Below are positions 34,251 through 46,832 of a stretch of DNA of 64,000 nt, piece by piece. The notes below the pieces were generated by a model. That model ran no database searches, was not told where the DNA came from, and saw only the letters and a program-made list of their open reading frames with translations. The translations under genes were made by a program, and so were the position numbers. The DNA lies in the NCBI GenBank assembly GCA_963932465.1, contig OZ010799.1:160328761-160392760 (forward strand), given 5' to 3'. Position 1 is the first letter of the stretch. Every line of letters starts with the position of its first letter. Source of the DNA: Maratus speciosus (taxonomy: Eukaryota; Arthropoda; Arachnida; Araneae; Salticidae).

Positions 34251-35038
34251 CCTTAGAAAGGCTCTTTTTGTGAGGGGAATAGAGAAGATAAGTAATTTGA
34301 TTTTTATATATTTTTGTGTCAAAGATTTAGCAATCTTTTCTTTTACAATTTGCTTATACTTCCTTTATAATATAATTAAAATCTTCTTCGATCATTTGAC
34401 ACTGTTAAGAAAATCAATAATTTTGCTTTCAATAAAATTAGAATGTTAAATATGGTAATTTCTTTGTTGAAAGTTAGAAGATTTACGCATTATGTTACAA
34501 GAATTATTAACTATAAATGTGTTTCAAAACTGCATTTTCACATAAAGATTCTCAATAATTAAACCTGCTTAAAATAAGATATAATGTGTTTTATTCGATA
34601 AAATTTAACGATGAAAAGCTTTCAAGTGATCTCTTTCAAACTAACCTGTATTATCATTAAACAGCCAGGTTCATTTAACCTTTCACGCTATCTAAAAATT
34701 AAGGTTAATTTACCTCTTAAAGGAGCTAAACATTCTCCCAAACAAGACACATCATTTATCACTTTCTTGTTACGGACAAATAAACTGCATTTTGTTCCAG
34801 TTCTGCATATTATTATGGAACTTTTAAAGAGAATCTAGTACAATACATGTTGCTAAATGCTTTAAAGCAAATCACTTGTTAAAACTTTGTTTTAGAATCA
34901 TATTCCAATTATATATTTTGTATTATTAATCTCTACATTTTATAAATCGGTTTCTTAAAATTAATTACTTATGATTTATTATTAATGTAATTAAAATTCC
35001 CTTCGATCATTTAACACTATTAAGTAAAGATTAATTTT
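34250..35038 (+). repeat. Tandem repeat R, copy R4
   Basis: Member of the 600-bp tandem series R4-R6. The core is CATTAAACAGCCAGGTTCAT ... TTAAGGTTAATTTACC ... CTGCATTTTGTTCCAGTTCT ... ATTATTATGG. The plus open frame 34611-34838 translates much like 36421-36624. Interrupted at its right edge by HINE copy Y2. Confidence 0.7.
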
Positions 35039-36234
35039 TACTTTCTTCTATCTTTACAAGAAGAAAGTATTGGATTCGTAAAAATTTTCGACTTTCAGTT
35101 TTCGACAGATTTATACGTTTTAGAGGTCAGAGATTCCGAAAAACATGTTTTTTTAAAATGTCTGTATGTGAGTCTGTGCATCTGTGAGTCTGTCTGTCTG
35201 TGTGTCTGTATGTGACACAAATTTTGTGGGCGCTCTATCTCAAGAACTAATGCAGGGAATTTAATAAAAATTTATATTCAGTTAGTCCCTGATATAAATT
35301 GGTGCTGATTAGTTTTTGGAGTAAATCGTTCAACAGGTGGCGCTGCTATACAGCCTTTTTCACGATTTCCGCAATAGCTCAATCTCCAGAACTAATGCAC
35401 GGATTTTCATCAAACTTCAGATTCAGTTAGTCCTTGACATGAATTGAAGTTTTGTGCATTTTGGTGTAAATCGCTCAGCAGGTGGCGTTGCTATACTGCA
35501 TTTTTTACGATTTCCGCAATAGCTTTATCTCAACTAATGCTTGGAATTTTATCAAACTTCAGATTCAAGTATATTTTGATATGAATTAGTGCTGTTTGTG
35601 TTTTAGTGCAAATCGCTCAACAGGTGGCGCTGCTATGCTGCACTTTTCAGAATGACCATTATAGCTGTATCTCAAGAACTAATGCAATAATTTGCACCAA
35701 ACTTCAGAATCAGTTAATCCTTGACATGAATTGACATTTTGTACATTTTAGTGAAAATCGTTCAACAGGTGGCGCTGCTATGCTGTATTTTTTAGAATTT
35801 CCACTATAGGTGTAACTCAAGTACTAATGCACGAATTTTCATCAAACTTTAGAATCAGGTAGTCCTTGACATGAATTGACATTTTATACAGTTTGGTGCA
35901 AATCGCTCAATAGGTGGCGCTGCTATGCTGTTTGTGATTTCCGCAATAGCTCAATCTCAAGAACTAATGCTTTGATTTTCAACGAACTTCAGATCCATTT
36001 ATACCTGGATATCAATTATTGGTGTAAATCACTCAACAGGTAGCTCTGCTATGCTACATTTTTTCAGAATTTCCGCTATAGCTCTAACTAAGGCACGAAT
36101 TTCTATCAGACTTAAATTCAGATACACTTTGATATGAATTGGTGCTAAATTGATGTAATTTCTTGTACTATTTAAATGATTTAATTGACGTGATTTATAT
36201 AGAAGAAAGTTTTGTGACGGTCACAACATACTAG
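35039..36234 (+). mobile_element. HINE/Helentron-like repeat Y2 with six 145-bp internal repeats
   Basis: The head TACTTTCTTCTATCTTTAC and AAGAAGAAAG match Y1; then the shared block and GTCTGTCTGTCTGTGTGTC. About six tandem units of 142-145 bp follow (GGTGGCGCTG at 35336, 35481, 35623, 35768, 35913, 36039), unrelated to those of Y1. The tail is AGAAGAAAGTTTTGTGACGG and CAACATACTAG. It splits tandem unit R4/R5 between T residues. CTAG followed by T agrees with Helitron-group 3' ends. Confidence 0.75.
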
Positions 36235-36874
36235 TTTTCTCAATATAAATAAATAGGTTAATATGTAATGATGATTTTTTGTCATAAGTTAGAAGATATA
36301 TGCCTTCTGTTACAAGAAATATTAGCATTAAATACTACATTTTCGAATACAGAATGCCAATAATTAACCCTGCTTAAAATACGATAAAATTTAACGACGA
36401 AAAGCTTTCAAGGGTTCTCTTTGAAAATAACCTCTATTATCATTAAACAGCGAGGTTCATTAAACTTTTCACGCTATCTAAATATTAAGGTGAATTTACC
36501 TTTTAAAGGAGCTAAACATTTTCTGAAACAAGATGCACCATTATTCAACTTCTTGTTGCGGACAAATAAGCTGCATTTTGTTCCAGTTCTGCATATTATT
36601 ATGGAGCTTTTAAACAGAATTTAATACAACACAGATAATACTAATGCTTTAAAATAAATCAATGGTTAAAAGTTTGTTTTATAATCATATTCCAGTTTTA
36701 TATTTTCTTTTATTATTTCTGCCCACATATTTTCAATCGGTTTTTTAGAATTAATTACAGATAATTTCTTTATAATGTAATTAAAATCCACTTTGATCAT
36801 TTAACACTATTGGGTAAAGCATTAATTTTGTTCCCTATATAAATAAATAAGTTAATAAGGATCCTTTTCTTGTC
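36235..36874 (+). repeat. Tandem repeat R, copy R5
   Basis: Follows the HINE tail and repeats the R core (36430-36620). At 36820-36850 it shows the uninterrupted sequence corresponding to the HINE Y2 target. Confidence 0.75.
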
Positions 36875-37335
36875 ATAAGTTAGAAGATATACGCCTTCTG
36901 TTACAAGAAATATTAGCATTAAATATGTTGCAGAGCTACATTTTCGAATAATGAATGTAGATATAATGAACCCTGCTTAAAATAAGATACAATGTATTTT
37001 ATTCGATAAAATGTAATGAGGAAAACTTTCAAGTGCTCTCTTTCTAAATAACCTCGTTAAGCACAGCCAGGTTTATTTAACTTTTCACGTAATTTAAAAA
37101 TTAAGATTAATTCGTCTCTTAAAGGAGCTAAACATTTTTCCTAACAAGATACCTCATTTTTCACTTTCTTGTTGCGGACAGATAAGCTGCATTTTGTTCC
37201 AGTTCTACATACTGTTATAGAACTTTTAAAGAGAATCTATTTCAATATATGTTGCTAAATGCCTTAAATAAATCGGTGGTTAAAAGTTTGTTTAAGAATC
37301 AAAGAATCATATTCCAGCTTTATTTTGTGAAAATA
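36875..37335 (+). repeat. Tandem repeat R, copy R6, partial
   Basis: Starts CTTGTCATAAGTTAGAAGAT, 594 bp after the same point in R5, and has the core again at 37060-37240 with more changes. Confidence 0.7.
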
Positions 37336-37500
37336 CAGTAAAACCTCAACAAAGAAGCATCCCGTATAAGCGGACGAGACTTTCAATACCCAACACTGTA
37401 ATACAATAATTTTACTGTATAGTATAATTTTAACCTCCGAATAGTGGATAAATTCCGAGCTCCTGGTGTGTCCGTTATTCAGGATTTACTCAATTTATAT
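37335..37500. mobile_element. pogo/Tigger-like terminal fragment
   Basis: TACAGTAAAACCTCAACAAA ... CCCGTATAAGCGGACGAGAC resembles a pogo-type end. A second inverted motif (GTGTGTCCGTTATTCAGG) lies at about 37468. The element may be very short or truncated. Confidence 0.35.
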
Positions 37501-37913
37501 ATACTTTACTCACAAAATACCGATATTTAAATTTCATATAAATCGCGTCAAGTAAAAATCTTTTTTTATTTTGTGACTTAAAAATGTTAGTGACTTTTCC
37601 ACTAACTTTTTGATTAAGATCCTTTATTTTCTACAAAATTATACAGAAAAGTCCTTTATAAATATAATAGGTAAAGTGCTTTTTTATTTTTAATTTCCAA
37701 TGTTACACTAACTTTTAGGTTACACTAACTTCAATTCTAGGATTTAGATTAAAAAACTTTAAATTTGACACATTCACAGTTCTCATTACATCGGTGGGAA
37801 ATTTGTAGAATTTATTTCCAGCTATTTCGATTTTTTTAAAAATGGAATCAGAGTACTGTAGTACCTGTTAAATTTCTCATATATGTGTATATATATCTAT
37901 ATATATATATATA

Positions 37914-38961
37914 TGTAACATTTTGACGGTAAGTAGTTGGTATTGTCGAAAAAACATGAGGGTTTCCTTTCCTAAACAACACAGGTGGCGGCCGAATGGG
38001 TTTTAAATAATAAAGAAAAATGAAGAATTAACATAAGGCAGTCGCTTGGAACATTATTCACTTTATTTCCACACTCTCGATTAAATCTAGGGAAGATGCT
38101 CTCTCCTTCCATGGTAAAAAGAATAAAGTCTATTCTTCCTGTCACAATTAGTTTAAAAACACTCCATCTCTTGACAGCCGTCTAGTCTTTAATCCGTTAA
38201 TATCTAACATCTATCACCCATTACGATACCGTTGCTTCCTCATTCTACTCACATAATAAACAGTATTCATCCAACGTTTTACTACCTCCATCGAGCAATC
38301 ACATTGAATATCCAGTTTGCTACGACTGCAATCCACCACGTTCACCTCTACATGCTAATAACTAAAAAGCTTCTAAACTCACAGCTCCTCTACTATATGC
38401 TATATGCTTCTCTCTGGTTCCCGCCATCCGTATTTATACTCTGCTGAAAAGATTGTTCTAGAAAATTCTTATATCCTCGCAACAGCTATCTAAAGCATAA
38501 ACAAAGGTTAAAATCTGTAGTCGAGATTATGCAAAAATAACCCTTTTTTCCCTCTTCAGACGATAAAAGAAATGAATTTATGTCTGCGAAGTTTTAATCT
38601 TTGAAATATTTTAATTACACCTGGATATTTTAAATAAAAGAATAAATTGAAATAAGTAGTTTTTTTCTTTAAGACAGAATAATATTTTAGCAGTTAAATA
38701 AAGATTTAAGGGGAATATGATATACCGGGATTTAATAGCGGAATTTAATAGGAATTTAAATAATAAAAGTTTTATTAAAGAAATATAAATGAGCCATTTT
38801 TAGATTTACGCAATTTGGAATAAATATGAATTAAGATCTTAGAGATTAATAGACTTGGGTTTTAATTTAATAAGCCGGTATAATATACGGAATATTACTG
38901 AAAAAGGACAATTTACATAAAATACTTTAAACTTGGCGCAAAAATTTAAATTTTGTAATAT
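37914..38961 (-). repeat. 3' LTR of minus-strand retrotransposon
   Basis: About 1,048 bp, intact. In minus sense it starts after a polypurine tract and ends CAAAATGTTACA at 37914. Its left two thirds (37914-38609) match 42574-43270 with about ten differences. Its right third (38610-38961) matches 51245-51596 with about two. The left flank is an (AT)n run, so the target duplication is probably a short TATA-like sequence. The plus open frame 38232-38447 is an LTR shadow. Confidence 0.85.
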
Positions 38962-38964
38962 TAT

Positions 38965-38975
38965 CCCCCCTCCCC
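38965..38975 (-). other. Polypurine tract of the LTR retrotransposon
   Basis: GGGGAGGGGGG in minus sense, directly upstream of the 3' LTR, the expected site for plus-strand priming. Its place supports the minus orientation and the 1,048-bp LTR length. Confidence 0.75.
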
Positions 38976-40522
38976 AAAGACTTTGTATGAAATTTGTGGT
39001 TAATTAACTACAATTTCAGACAACAGATTTGTAATAAATTTGGAAGTTGATTTTTGAATATTGAAAATTTTAGAGACATCAGCGAAGGGATGGAAAAGTA
39101 AAATTTAGCAATGAAAGAGAAAAAAAAAAATACTAAGAGCATTTAAATTTAGCTGAGAGCATTTCCCTTGTAAAAGAATACAAATAATGGTTACAACATC
39201 ACTTACCATTTGTAAGTGCATAGGAAAATATAAACACAATAATAAATAAAGAATAAGTATAAATACAATAAGAAATAAATAATAAGAAATGATAAAACTA
39301 TAGTAATAAATAACACAAATTCTTTTATCTTATGGAAATTTAGTATATTTCCATTTCTCTTATCACAAACATATTTCCAATCAAGTAATGTTTAACATTT
39401 TATTTACTTCAAGTAGAATTTTAAGTCCCATTGGCTTAATCAGTTCGTAGGTCATAAAAGTCCTTTAGCAAAAATAGTGATACAGTCCTTAAGTAAAAAG
39501 TTCAGCTGCAATAAATATTTTTTACTAAATTTGTTTCGACTACTCTGCCTACTAAACTCTTTACATTATGTTTAAATACTATTTGTCATCACAATAGTAG
39601 TTTTATTTTAATAAACAAATTCCCAGTAGTTATTCAACTACCTTTTAACGTTTGTTTATCAACTACTTTTTTGAGCTCCTTTTCCCATTCTAATTGGGAC
39701 TCACCATCTTTTACAACTTCTCAACTTTCTCTTAGTCAATATCATAACTTTTCACTTATAAGTTATGTTTCCTTTTTCTTTAATAAATAATAAATCTTTC
39801 AATAAATAATATAATACTTTCAATTCATAATCATAATAATAAAATTCTCAACAGTATACTTGAATAATAGCACTAATAATACTTAATAACAATATTATAT
39901 TCTAAGAAAATATCACAGATTTTTTACTTATTGACATGGAAAATAATGGTTGAGGATAAAAATAGTACATAGCAATTAATAATTTTCTTATTTTTTACTT
40001 ATATAAGAAAGTGTTTTTGCCAGCCGAAACATTAAAAAAAAATAATAATAATAATTTCAAAGTCCAAATAAATTTAACTCTAAATATTTAGAAAGTGGAC
40101 TCTCAACCAGTATTTCTTTACAATAATTTATCTCTCTGATACTCTTGATGAATAGACGTGCATTTGATAAACTTAGAATGGTAAAATAAAGAAAATAAAT
40201 AGGGATTAAAGATAATTTGTTTATGTACTTAATTTTCTATTGCTACACAATCACTACAAAATCTCATCACAATTATCAATTTTCTATGTTTATACAATAA
40301 TAATAATATTATCAATTCTTACTATTTTTGTAAACAAGTGGTAAAAATAAACTGGATATAGAATTAAAAATATTTATTTTTATTTTTCAACATCAATCTG
40401 AAAATTCCCAAAATCAAATACACATCCTACGCCTGCATAGATTGTCTACCTAATCCCAAAAACTTCCAAACACAAGTAATATCCCCGTGGCGCCCCAAGG
40501 TCATACCTGGTAATGTTGAAAA
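38976..40522 (-). other. Retrotransposon internal region without recognisable pol
   Basis: Between protease and polypurine tract, where reverse transcriptase, RNase H and integrase would lie, there is only AT-rich sequence with stops in all frames. No RT motif (such as YxDD) was seen. Confidence 0.6.
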
Positions 40523-41203
40523 CTATGTAATAAAGATATTTAAAAAATTAAAAAAAAATATTGCGAAAACATTTTGGGGAATTACGAACTTTCCATAATC
40601 CGGTGGCACATTACAATCATTTCTATCATTCTCAAAAAAGTCCTGAGTAGTCATATAATTTTCACAACTAGATGGTAATTCGTTATCATTCTTACATAAA
40701 TTCAAAGTTTCACTACTCTCATTAGCGGTTATTACATTATCATCATTATATAAATTCAAATTCTCATCATAATCAACTGTTACTAAATCATTCTCTTGTT
40801 CTACTTTATTCATATCTACAGTATGAAAATGAAGAGAGTTCTCATCATGTATGGATATACTCTTATTTATAATTTTCCTCCCTTGTTTTACAGTACAATT
40901 TCTACAATCTATAGTTAAATTAAATTTAGAACATTCCCTTAAACCCAAAATAGCATACTCCAAATTAGTATTACACACTAAAAAGTTAACACATTTGGTA
41001 ATTTTACCCACTTTTAGAGAAATTTTACATTTTTGATTTATTTTTAACACCCCTTTTGCCTGACCAATAATAACTGTAGGTATAGTTTCAATTTTAGCAT
41101 TTAGTTCTTTAACAAATTTGAGGGGTAATATTGCCGTAGTTTATCCAGTGTCCACTATACATGGTAAATTATAACTATTGGTACATCCATACACAATTAG
41201 TTG
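40523..41203 (-). pseudogene. Retropepsin-like aspartic protease region, broken
   Basis: In minus sense this continues the gag frame after the TGA at 41204-41206. The active-site DTG is preceded by PCIV and followed at once by an in-frame TAA (near 41143-41145). Beyond it LPLKFVKEL, VIIGQ and then AILGLREC fit the flap and C-terminal ILG motif of retropepsins. The frame is open to 40523 and ends in an acidic, asparagine-rich tail. Function would be to cleave the gag polyprotein; with two stops, this copy cannot do so unless they are read through. Confidence 0.75.
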
Positions 41204-42091
41204 TCAAATATTAGGAATAGTAGGTGGTGAATTACTAGGAAGAGTATCAGAGCATGTTGCATCATTTCTAAATAAACACTCTTGTTCCCAATGATATGCA
41301 TTATTTACACCTTTATTTGTACATATTCTACATGGTCTAGAAGGATATGGTTTCTGAAAGTAATTATTTTGAAAATTTCTAGACCCCTGATTTTGATACT
41401 GTCTTTGTGGAATCCAATTCCTAGGTGCATTATTGGGCCTATTTGGCTGAAAATTAGGTCTAATTGGTTGAGTCCAAGGCCTAGGTGGTTGAAATTGTTG
41501 AAAATTTTGTCTAACTGGTTGTTGATTTATTGTTTGGCTTGAAATTTGAGGAGTGGAAACTTCAACAAATTGCTTAACAAGCCGGTACCATTCAGTGGTA
41601 CTATTTGGAGGGTTTACATTAATATTATTTCTATACTCTGGTTTTAATCCATCTGTCAACCCTTGTATTAGAAGAGTCTCACAAAGATGGAGTTTCCTCC
41701 CAATTCCTACTTTTTTGTGAAAATAATTTTCTAACTTATCTAATTTATCTAATTTTATAGTTGAGAAATCAGAAAAATTTGGAACATTTAGTTCAATGAA
41801 TTTTTCTATCAAGATTTTTGAAATCTGTTCATAACTAGTACAATTAACACAATCATTGATATAGACTTTTAGTGCTTCACCCTTTAAATACTGTGGAATA
41901 GATTTAAATTTCCACTCTAAATCTTTATTTTCCCTAGTACTCATATCATCATAATAATTTAACCAAGCCTGGATTTCCATTCCAGTACTAGGATCAAACT
42001 CAATTAATTTAGGTTCAGCCATTATATCAGTATTCATTAAAATAAAAGAAGCACTTCTATTCTCTTTAATACAACCTGACCTTAACAACAT
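41204..42091 (-). pseudogene. LTR retrotransposon Gag-like protein
   Basis: 295 codons from ATG at 42091. The N-terminal part has the gypsy-type capsid pattern (AWLNYYDDMS..., WKFKSIPQYLKGEALKVYI, LIQGLTDGLKPEYR). A proline/glutamine/asparagine-rich linker follows (about residues 180-245). Near the end there is one cysteine/histidine knuckle, CRIC...YHWEQEC, spaced wider than CCHC. Gag forms the cytoplasmic particle that packages element RNA. The frame itself looks intact up to a TGA, after which protease follows in the same frame, so gag and protease were probably one polyprotein. The leader (42100-42340) is full of AATAAATAAAT repeats. Confidence 0.8.
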
Positions 42092-42573
42092 TTAAACTAA
42101 TAGAGTTCTATTTTTCATAATAGATTAAGTACTCTTTCTGACTTTAATAATAAATAAATAAATAATTCTCATGACTTCATAATAAACTTTACAATAAATA
42201 AATAAATAAATAAATACTCTTCACGAAATAATAAATAAACCTCATAAATGAATAATAAATAAATCTCATAAATAAATAATTCTCATACTTAATAATAAAT
42301 AAATCTCAATAAATAACAAACAATAACAAAAATAATAATATAAGAGGTGTAAAAATATTTTGAAAAGAACTCACTCCAGTCATCTTGTCTCACAATCACC
42401 AGCACTATACATTGCTATTCACATTAGCGATGTAAATTTTTAACTTTCCGGCACTGATCTTTAGTAACTATCATAAGCTATCGTGTACCAGTACCACTAC
42501 ACATTTGTAATTTTGGAGACACACTCGTTTTTATTGCCGTCACTTCTAAATCCTGTCGGACTTTTCTTTTCTC

Positions 42574-43270
42574 TGTAACATTTTGACGGTAAGTAGTTGG
42601 TATTGTCGAAAAAACATGAGGGTTTCCTTTCCTAAACAACACAGGTGGCAGCCGAATGGGTTTAAAATAATAAAGAAAAATTAAGAATTAACATAAGGCA
42701 ATCGCTTGGAACATTATTCACTTTATTTCCACACTCTCGATTAAATCTAGGGAAGATGCTCTCTCCTTCCATGGTAAAAAGAATAAAGTCTATTCTTCCT
42801 GTCACAATTAGTTTAAAAACACTCCATCTCTTGACAGCCGTCTAGTCTTTAATCCGTTAATATCTAACATCTATCACCCATTACGATACCGTTGCTTCCT
42901 CATTCTACTCACATAATAAACAGTATTCATCCAACGTTTTACTACCTCCATCGAGCAATCACATTGAATATCCAGTTTGCTACGACTGCAATCCACCACG
43001 TTCACCTCTACATGCTAATAACTAAAAAGCTTCTAAACTCACAGCTCCTTTACTATATGCTATATGCTTCTCTGTGGTTCCCGCCATCCGTATTTATACT
43101 CTGCTGAAAAGATTGTTCTAGAAAATTCTTATATCCTCGCAACAGCTATCTAAAGCATAAACAAAGGTTAAAATCTGTAGTCGAGATTATGCAAAAATAA
43201 CCCTTTTTTTCCCTCTTCAGACGATAAAAGAAATGAATTTATGTCTGCGAAGTTTTAATCTTTGAAATAT
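42574..43270 (-). repeat. 5' LTR, part A (3' two thirds in element sense)
   Basis: Matches 37914-38609. Match stops abruptly at 43270 after TTTGAAATAT; the remainder of this LTR is found 8 kb away at 51245..51596. No typical tRNA primer site was recognised just inside it (minus GAGAAAAGAAAAGTCCGACA). Confidence 0.85.
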
Positions 43271-46252
43271 CATGGAAGACGGTAGTATTCCGAGTGACGC
43301 AGCCTTAAGCCTAAAATCGTATCGTATCGTATCGTAGAATTCATAGATGGCGGAACTCATATATACAGCTAACTCGACATCAAAGAAAATGCGAAAAGCC
43401 GCCTGTTAATAACTCAGCAAATATAGGTCCTATTGTTCTGATTTTTTTAAAACAGTCTTATATCTGCAGTCTAATCCTATTCTGAATTTTTTACAATTCT
43501 ACGTGCAGTATATTTTCAGATCTGTAAACCCATTTTGAAAGCAATTTCGATGGTGTAAGTTTGTCTTTTTTTTTTCTCCGAAACGGTCTAGATTTTTTAA
43601 AAAACATCAATATATAAAATGAATCTGTTTTTGATGAAGTGGATAACACTAACCTAGTATCTAGGAAAACTCTTAATTTTTATATAATCCGCATGGAAAA
43701 TCGGACTTCTTAGGATCGCGGATTACATGTTATTCTATAGGCTAGCAGACAGAACGTTGCACATCGGTTTTGCGCAATTAAGGTCACAGTTAAAAATCTG
43801 AATTTTGGCAATAAATCTTTTTTTAAACTACAAAAACAGTTTATTATGTGCTTTAAAATACTTAGACTGATTTTTTTAAATGGAACAGTATTTTGTAATT
43901 ATATGTATTTTATTTCCTTGTTATTCATAGTAAGTAAACATTTTTTAAGGAGAAAATATTTCACATTTAAAAAAAAAAATTCTCGTATCGAAATTCGATA
44001 TTTATCGCAAATTCTCGTATCGAAATGAAAATTCATCGCGTTCGCCATAAGACTTCGCCATGTATCACTACGCGATACGCGAAGTTGACTGAAGAAATAA
44101 GAATAAGAAATATCAAAGATCTTGAAAAGGTATTCCAAGGGGAGAAAGTGAGTACAATTTCTAATTATCCAGACAGCATTCTTTGCAACCGATCCTTTCT
44201 AATTAGTATAATGTTCTGAATTGTTTTTATTTTCAACAATACTCATAACTGTTTTCCTTACAAAATAACGTTCATGTGTGGCATAGGTATTTCTTGTGAT
44301 ATGTGAGTGTAATACAGATAGATTACTAATTTAATTTTGTGTTTTGAGACTTCTTTTAAAGAAATTAAACAAAATCTTTCATTTTTGAAGAACGCACAAT
44401 TTAAATAAAAGGTATGAAGAAATCAAAATTAAGATTTCCAATCCCGTTTATAAAATGATTCATTTGCGAATCGTTTCTAATAACATTATAAACGAAAATT
44501 GACTTAAAATGACATCTTTTTCGAAATATGGGTATCTTTCGTTTATTTATTTATTTTTTTATGTATAACTCTTTTCAGCTTCAAAAATTAAAGCATCGTA
44601 GTATTTTATTTTTATAAAATTAAACCTAAAGGGGAAAAAAAAAATTCTTATTTCCGTTTATCTCTCTAACAAAAGAAAAACAGAAGAAAAAAAAAAAACC
44701 CTGAAGCATTTCTTTTAGGCTGATTACAGCCATGGGTGCAAGACCTTCAGTCTCAGGACTGATTTCAGTCTTTGACATATTTTTGACTGATAGTAAATTC
44801 TACTTTATATACTTAAATTATCACGATTAGCTCAAAATGAACCATTTTATCTTGACTGGTTGTTTTGAGCTCCTAAAAGTAAAAATTTTCATCATGATAC
44901 TTTTCCTTATTTAGTAATTAAAGTTTATAGATAAATAAGATAAAACAGCTTTTTTGCAAAAGTAAGATACTTGTTTTTATTTAATTTTAAAGTTAATATG
45001 CTTAAAAGAAAGCTTTAAATAATTTACTTTTAAAAAATATAAAAGTAGCCAGCTCCCTTATATGGTATTTGTGGTAATGAAGTATTATTGTAAATAAGAA
45101 CAATTCAGAACATGTTACTATTTAGAAAAGATTGGTTTCACAAAATTTCATTAGCAGCTGCATTGTAGCTGTCATGATAATTAGACTTTGTATAAATTAA
45201 TAAAGTGATTACCCAGTAACCATTTCAATTAATATATTAATCTGCCTCGCATCTTAAATTAAATATTAAGTTTTTATTCTTCTTTCATTAAACCATCCAC
45301 TATTCTTTAACATTCCGCATATACCGATTACAAAAACTCTTTTTATCAATTCCACCTGTACACTGGAGGGTTGCCGTATCACTTACAGAGTAGCACGTTT
45401 ATCGCCTCGTTGTGCAATAGCATTTGAAAGATCACCACACTAACATAAAAAAGTAGCAATAAAAGAAAAACAAAATTAATCAGTTGATTGTAAAAAACCA
45501 GCTCCATTCTCGGTCGGGGGAGGAACATCACAAGAAAAAAAACCCTCGCGAAATTTGACAGTATGTCGGGGGGGGGGGGGGGGGATCCAAAACTTCATCA
45601 AAATAGTTGTAACTTTTCTAATAAATATGTTACATATAACATATGGTAGTAATAATCGGTATATCTGATGAAAATACAAATAATTTTTTTTAAAATGAAC
45701 TATTTAATGATTTTTTTTATCCCTATTACTGTATTGGATTAATAGCAGTTTAAGAGCCATAATTTTATATCCTAAAATCATTAAAAGCACTCTGCAAGCA
45801 GTTCTTGTTCAATCACAAAAGTCTGCCACTTAAACATTTTAATGCAGAAAATGTAATGTATTTCTCATATGTAAACAATGAATTTTGCAGTTAAGAAGCT
45901 TAGGTATTTCACAAATATTGCTATTTCTTGGAACACTAAATTTGATGCATTATCGTCTTTAACACATTATTTTGGAGTAATGAAAACAATGTTATTATAT
46001 TAAATTTTTTTGTAAATGGGTGTTATAATCAGTAGTAACTCATGACAGGTTTTTCTTGCAGCACTAAAATGCATGCCTTCCAAAAGATTTTTTTTTTACT
46101 AAATTTTTGCCTTATTTAATGGAAGAAAGTTCTGCCAAAAATAAGGCAAAGATTTCATTATTATTAAAAATAGTGAAAAAGGAATAAATTTGCCAACAAT
46201 GCATTTAGTGTCCCAAAAACTGTCAGTAACGAGCTACCACTGTTTATAATTA
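43271..46252. other. Left part of the DNA inserted in the 5' LTR; unassigned
   Basis: Starts CATGGAAGACGGTAG. It contains a (GTATC)n microsatellite at about 43315-43337, two CTCGTATCGAAAT copies near 43982 and 44013, and a G-run of about 16 near 45570-45585. No domain-bearing frame. Confidence 0.5.
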
Positions 46253-46830
46253 CAGTTGAACCTCGTTATCCCCACACTCTAATGTCCAGAAAAAAGTGTC
46301 GTCATAAGCGGTGTGTCGCGATAACAGGATAAAAAGCTGTATTTTTAATTAATTTAAGACAATTTTAAATTCATAACTGTTCTTGCAGTTTTAAGCAATA
46401 AAACATTACTTTTAAACAAAATAAACACAAAAAAGATAATTGAAAAGGATAAAAATCAGATTTATGATGACTGATTTTTTTATTGTTACATGAAATATCG
46501 ATGAATTAAGGTTTGCTTTAGCTAGATCCTACAATTATTTTTTCGATATTATGCAATGAATTGTAATCAATATTCGTTGTTTCAGAAATGTATGTTAGAT
46601 AACTACTGAACGTTTCAATGCATTGCAATGCTTCCGTTTTAGTCGGATGAAAAACGCCGTGTGGCCACAAGAAAATCCGTCGGGATATCCGGAGTTGAAA
46701 ATTATTCAACGACGTAAAATCCGGAGTTTATTTGCATTAAAATCATATACAGAAAATCGGGACTTTGAAAAACTGACGTGATAAACGGAGTGACGTGAAA
46801 ACCAGGTGTCGGGAAAACGAGGTCCGACTG
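46253..46830. mobile_element. pogo/Tigger-type MITE, 578 bp, TA flanks
   Basis: The ends CAGTTGAACCTCGTTATCC and (inverted) CAGTCGGACCTCGTTTTCC lie between TA dinucleotides (46251-46252, 46831-46832). Subterminal parts carry several GTCG/GATAAC/CGGAGT motifs. No transposase. Confidence 0.8.
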
Positions 46831-46832
46831 TA

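Noticed and set aside
38232..38447. 71-codon open frame repeated at 42892-43107
   Set aside because: Identical because both lie in the LTRs; antisense to the element and with no domain.
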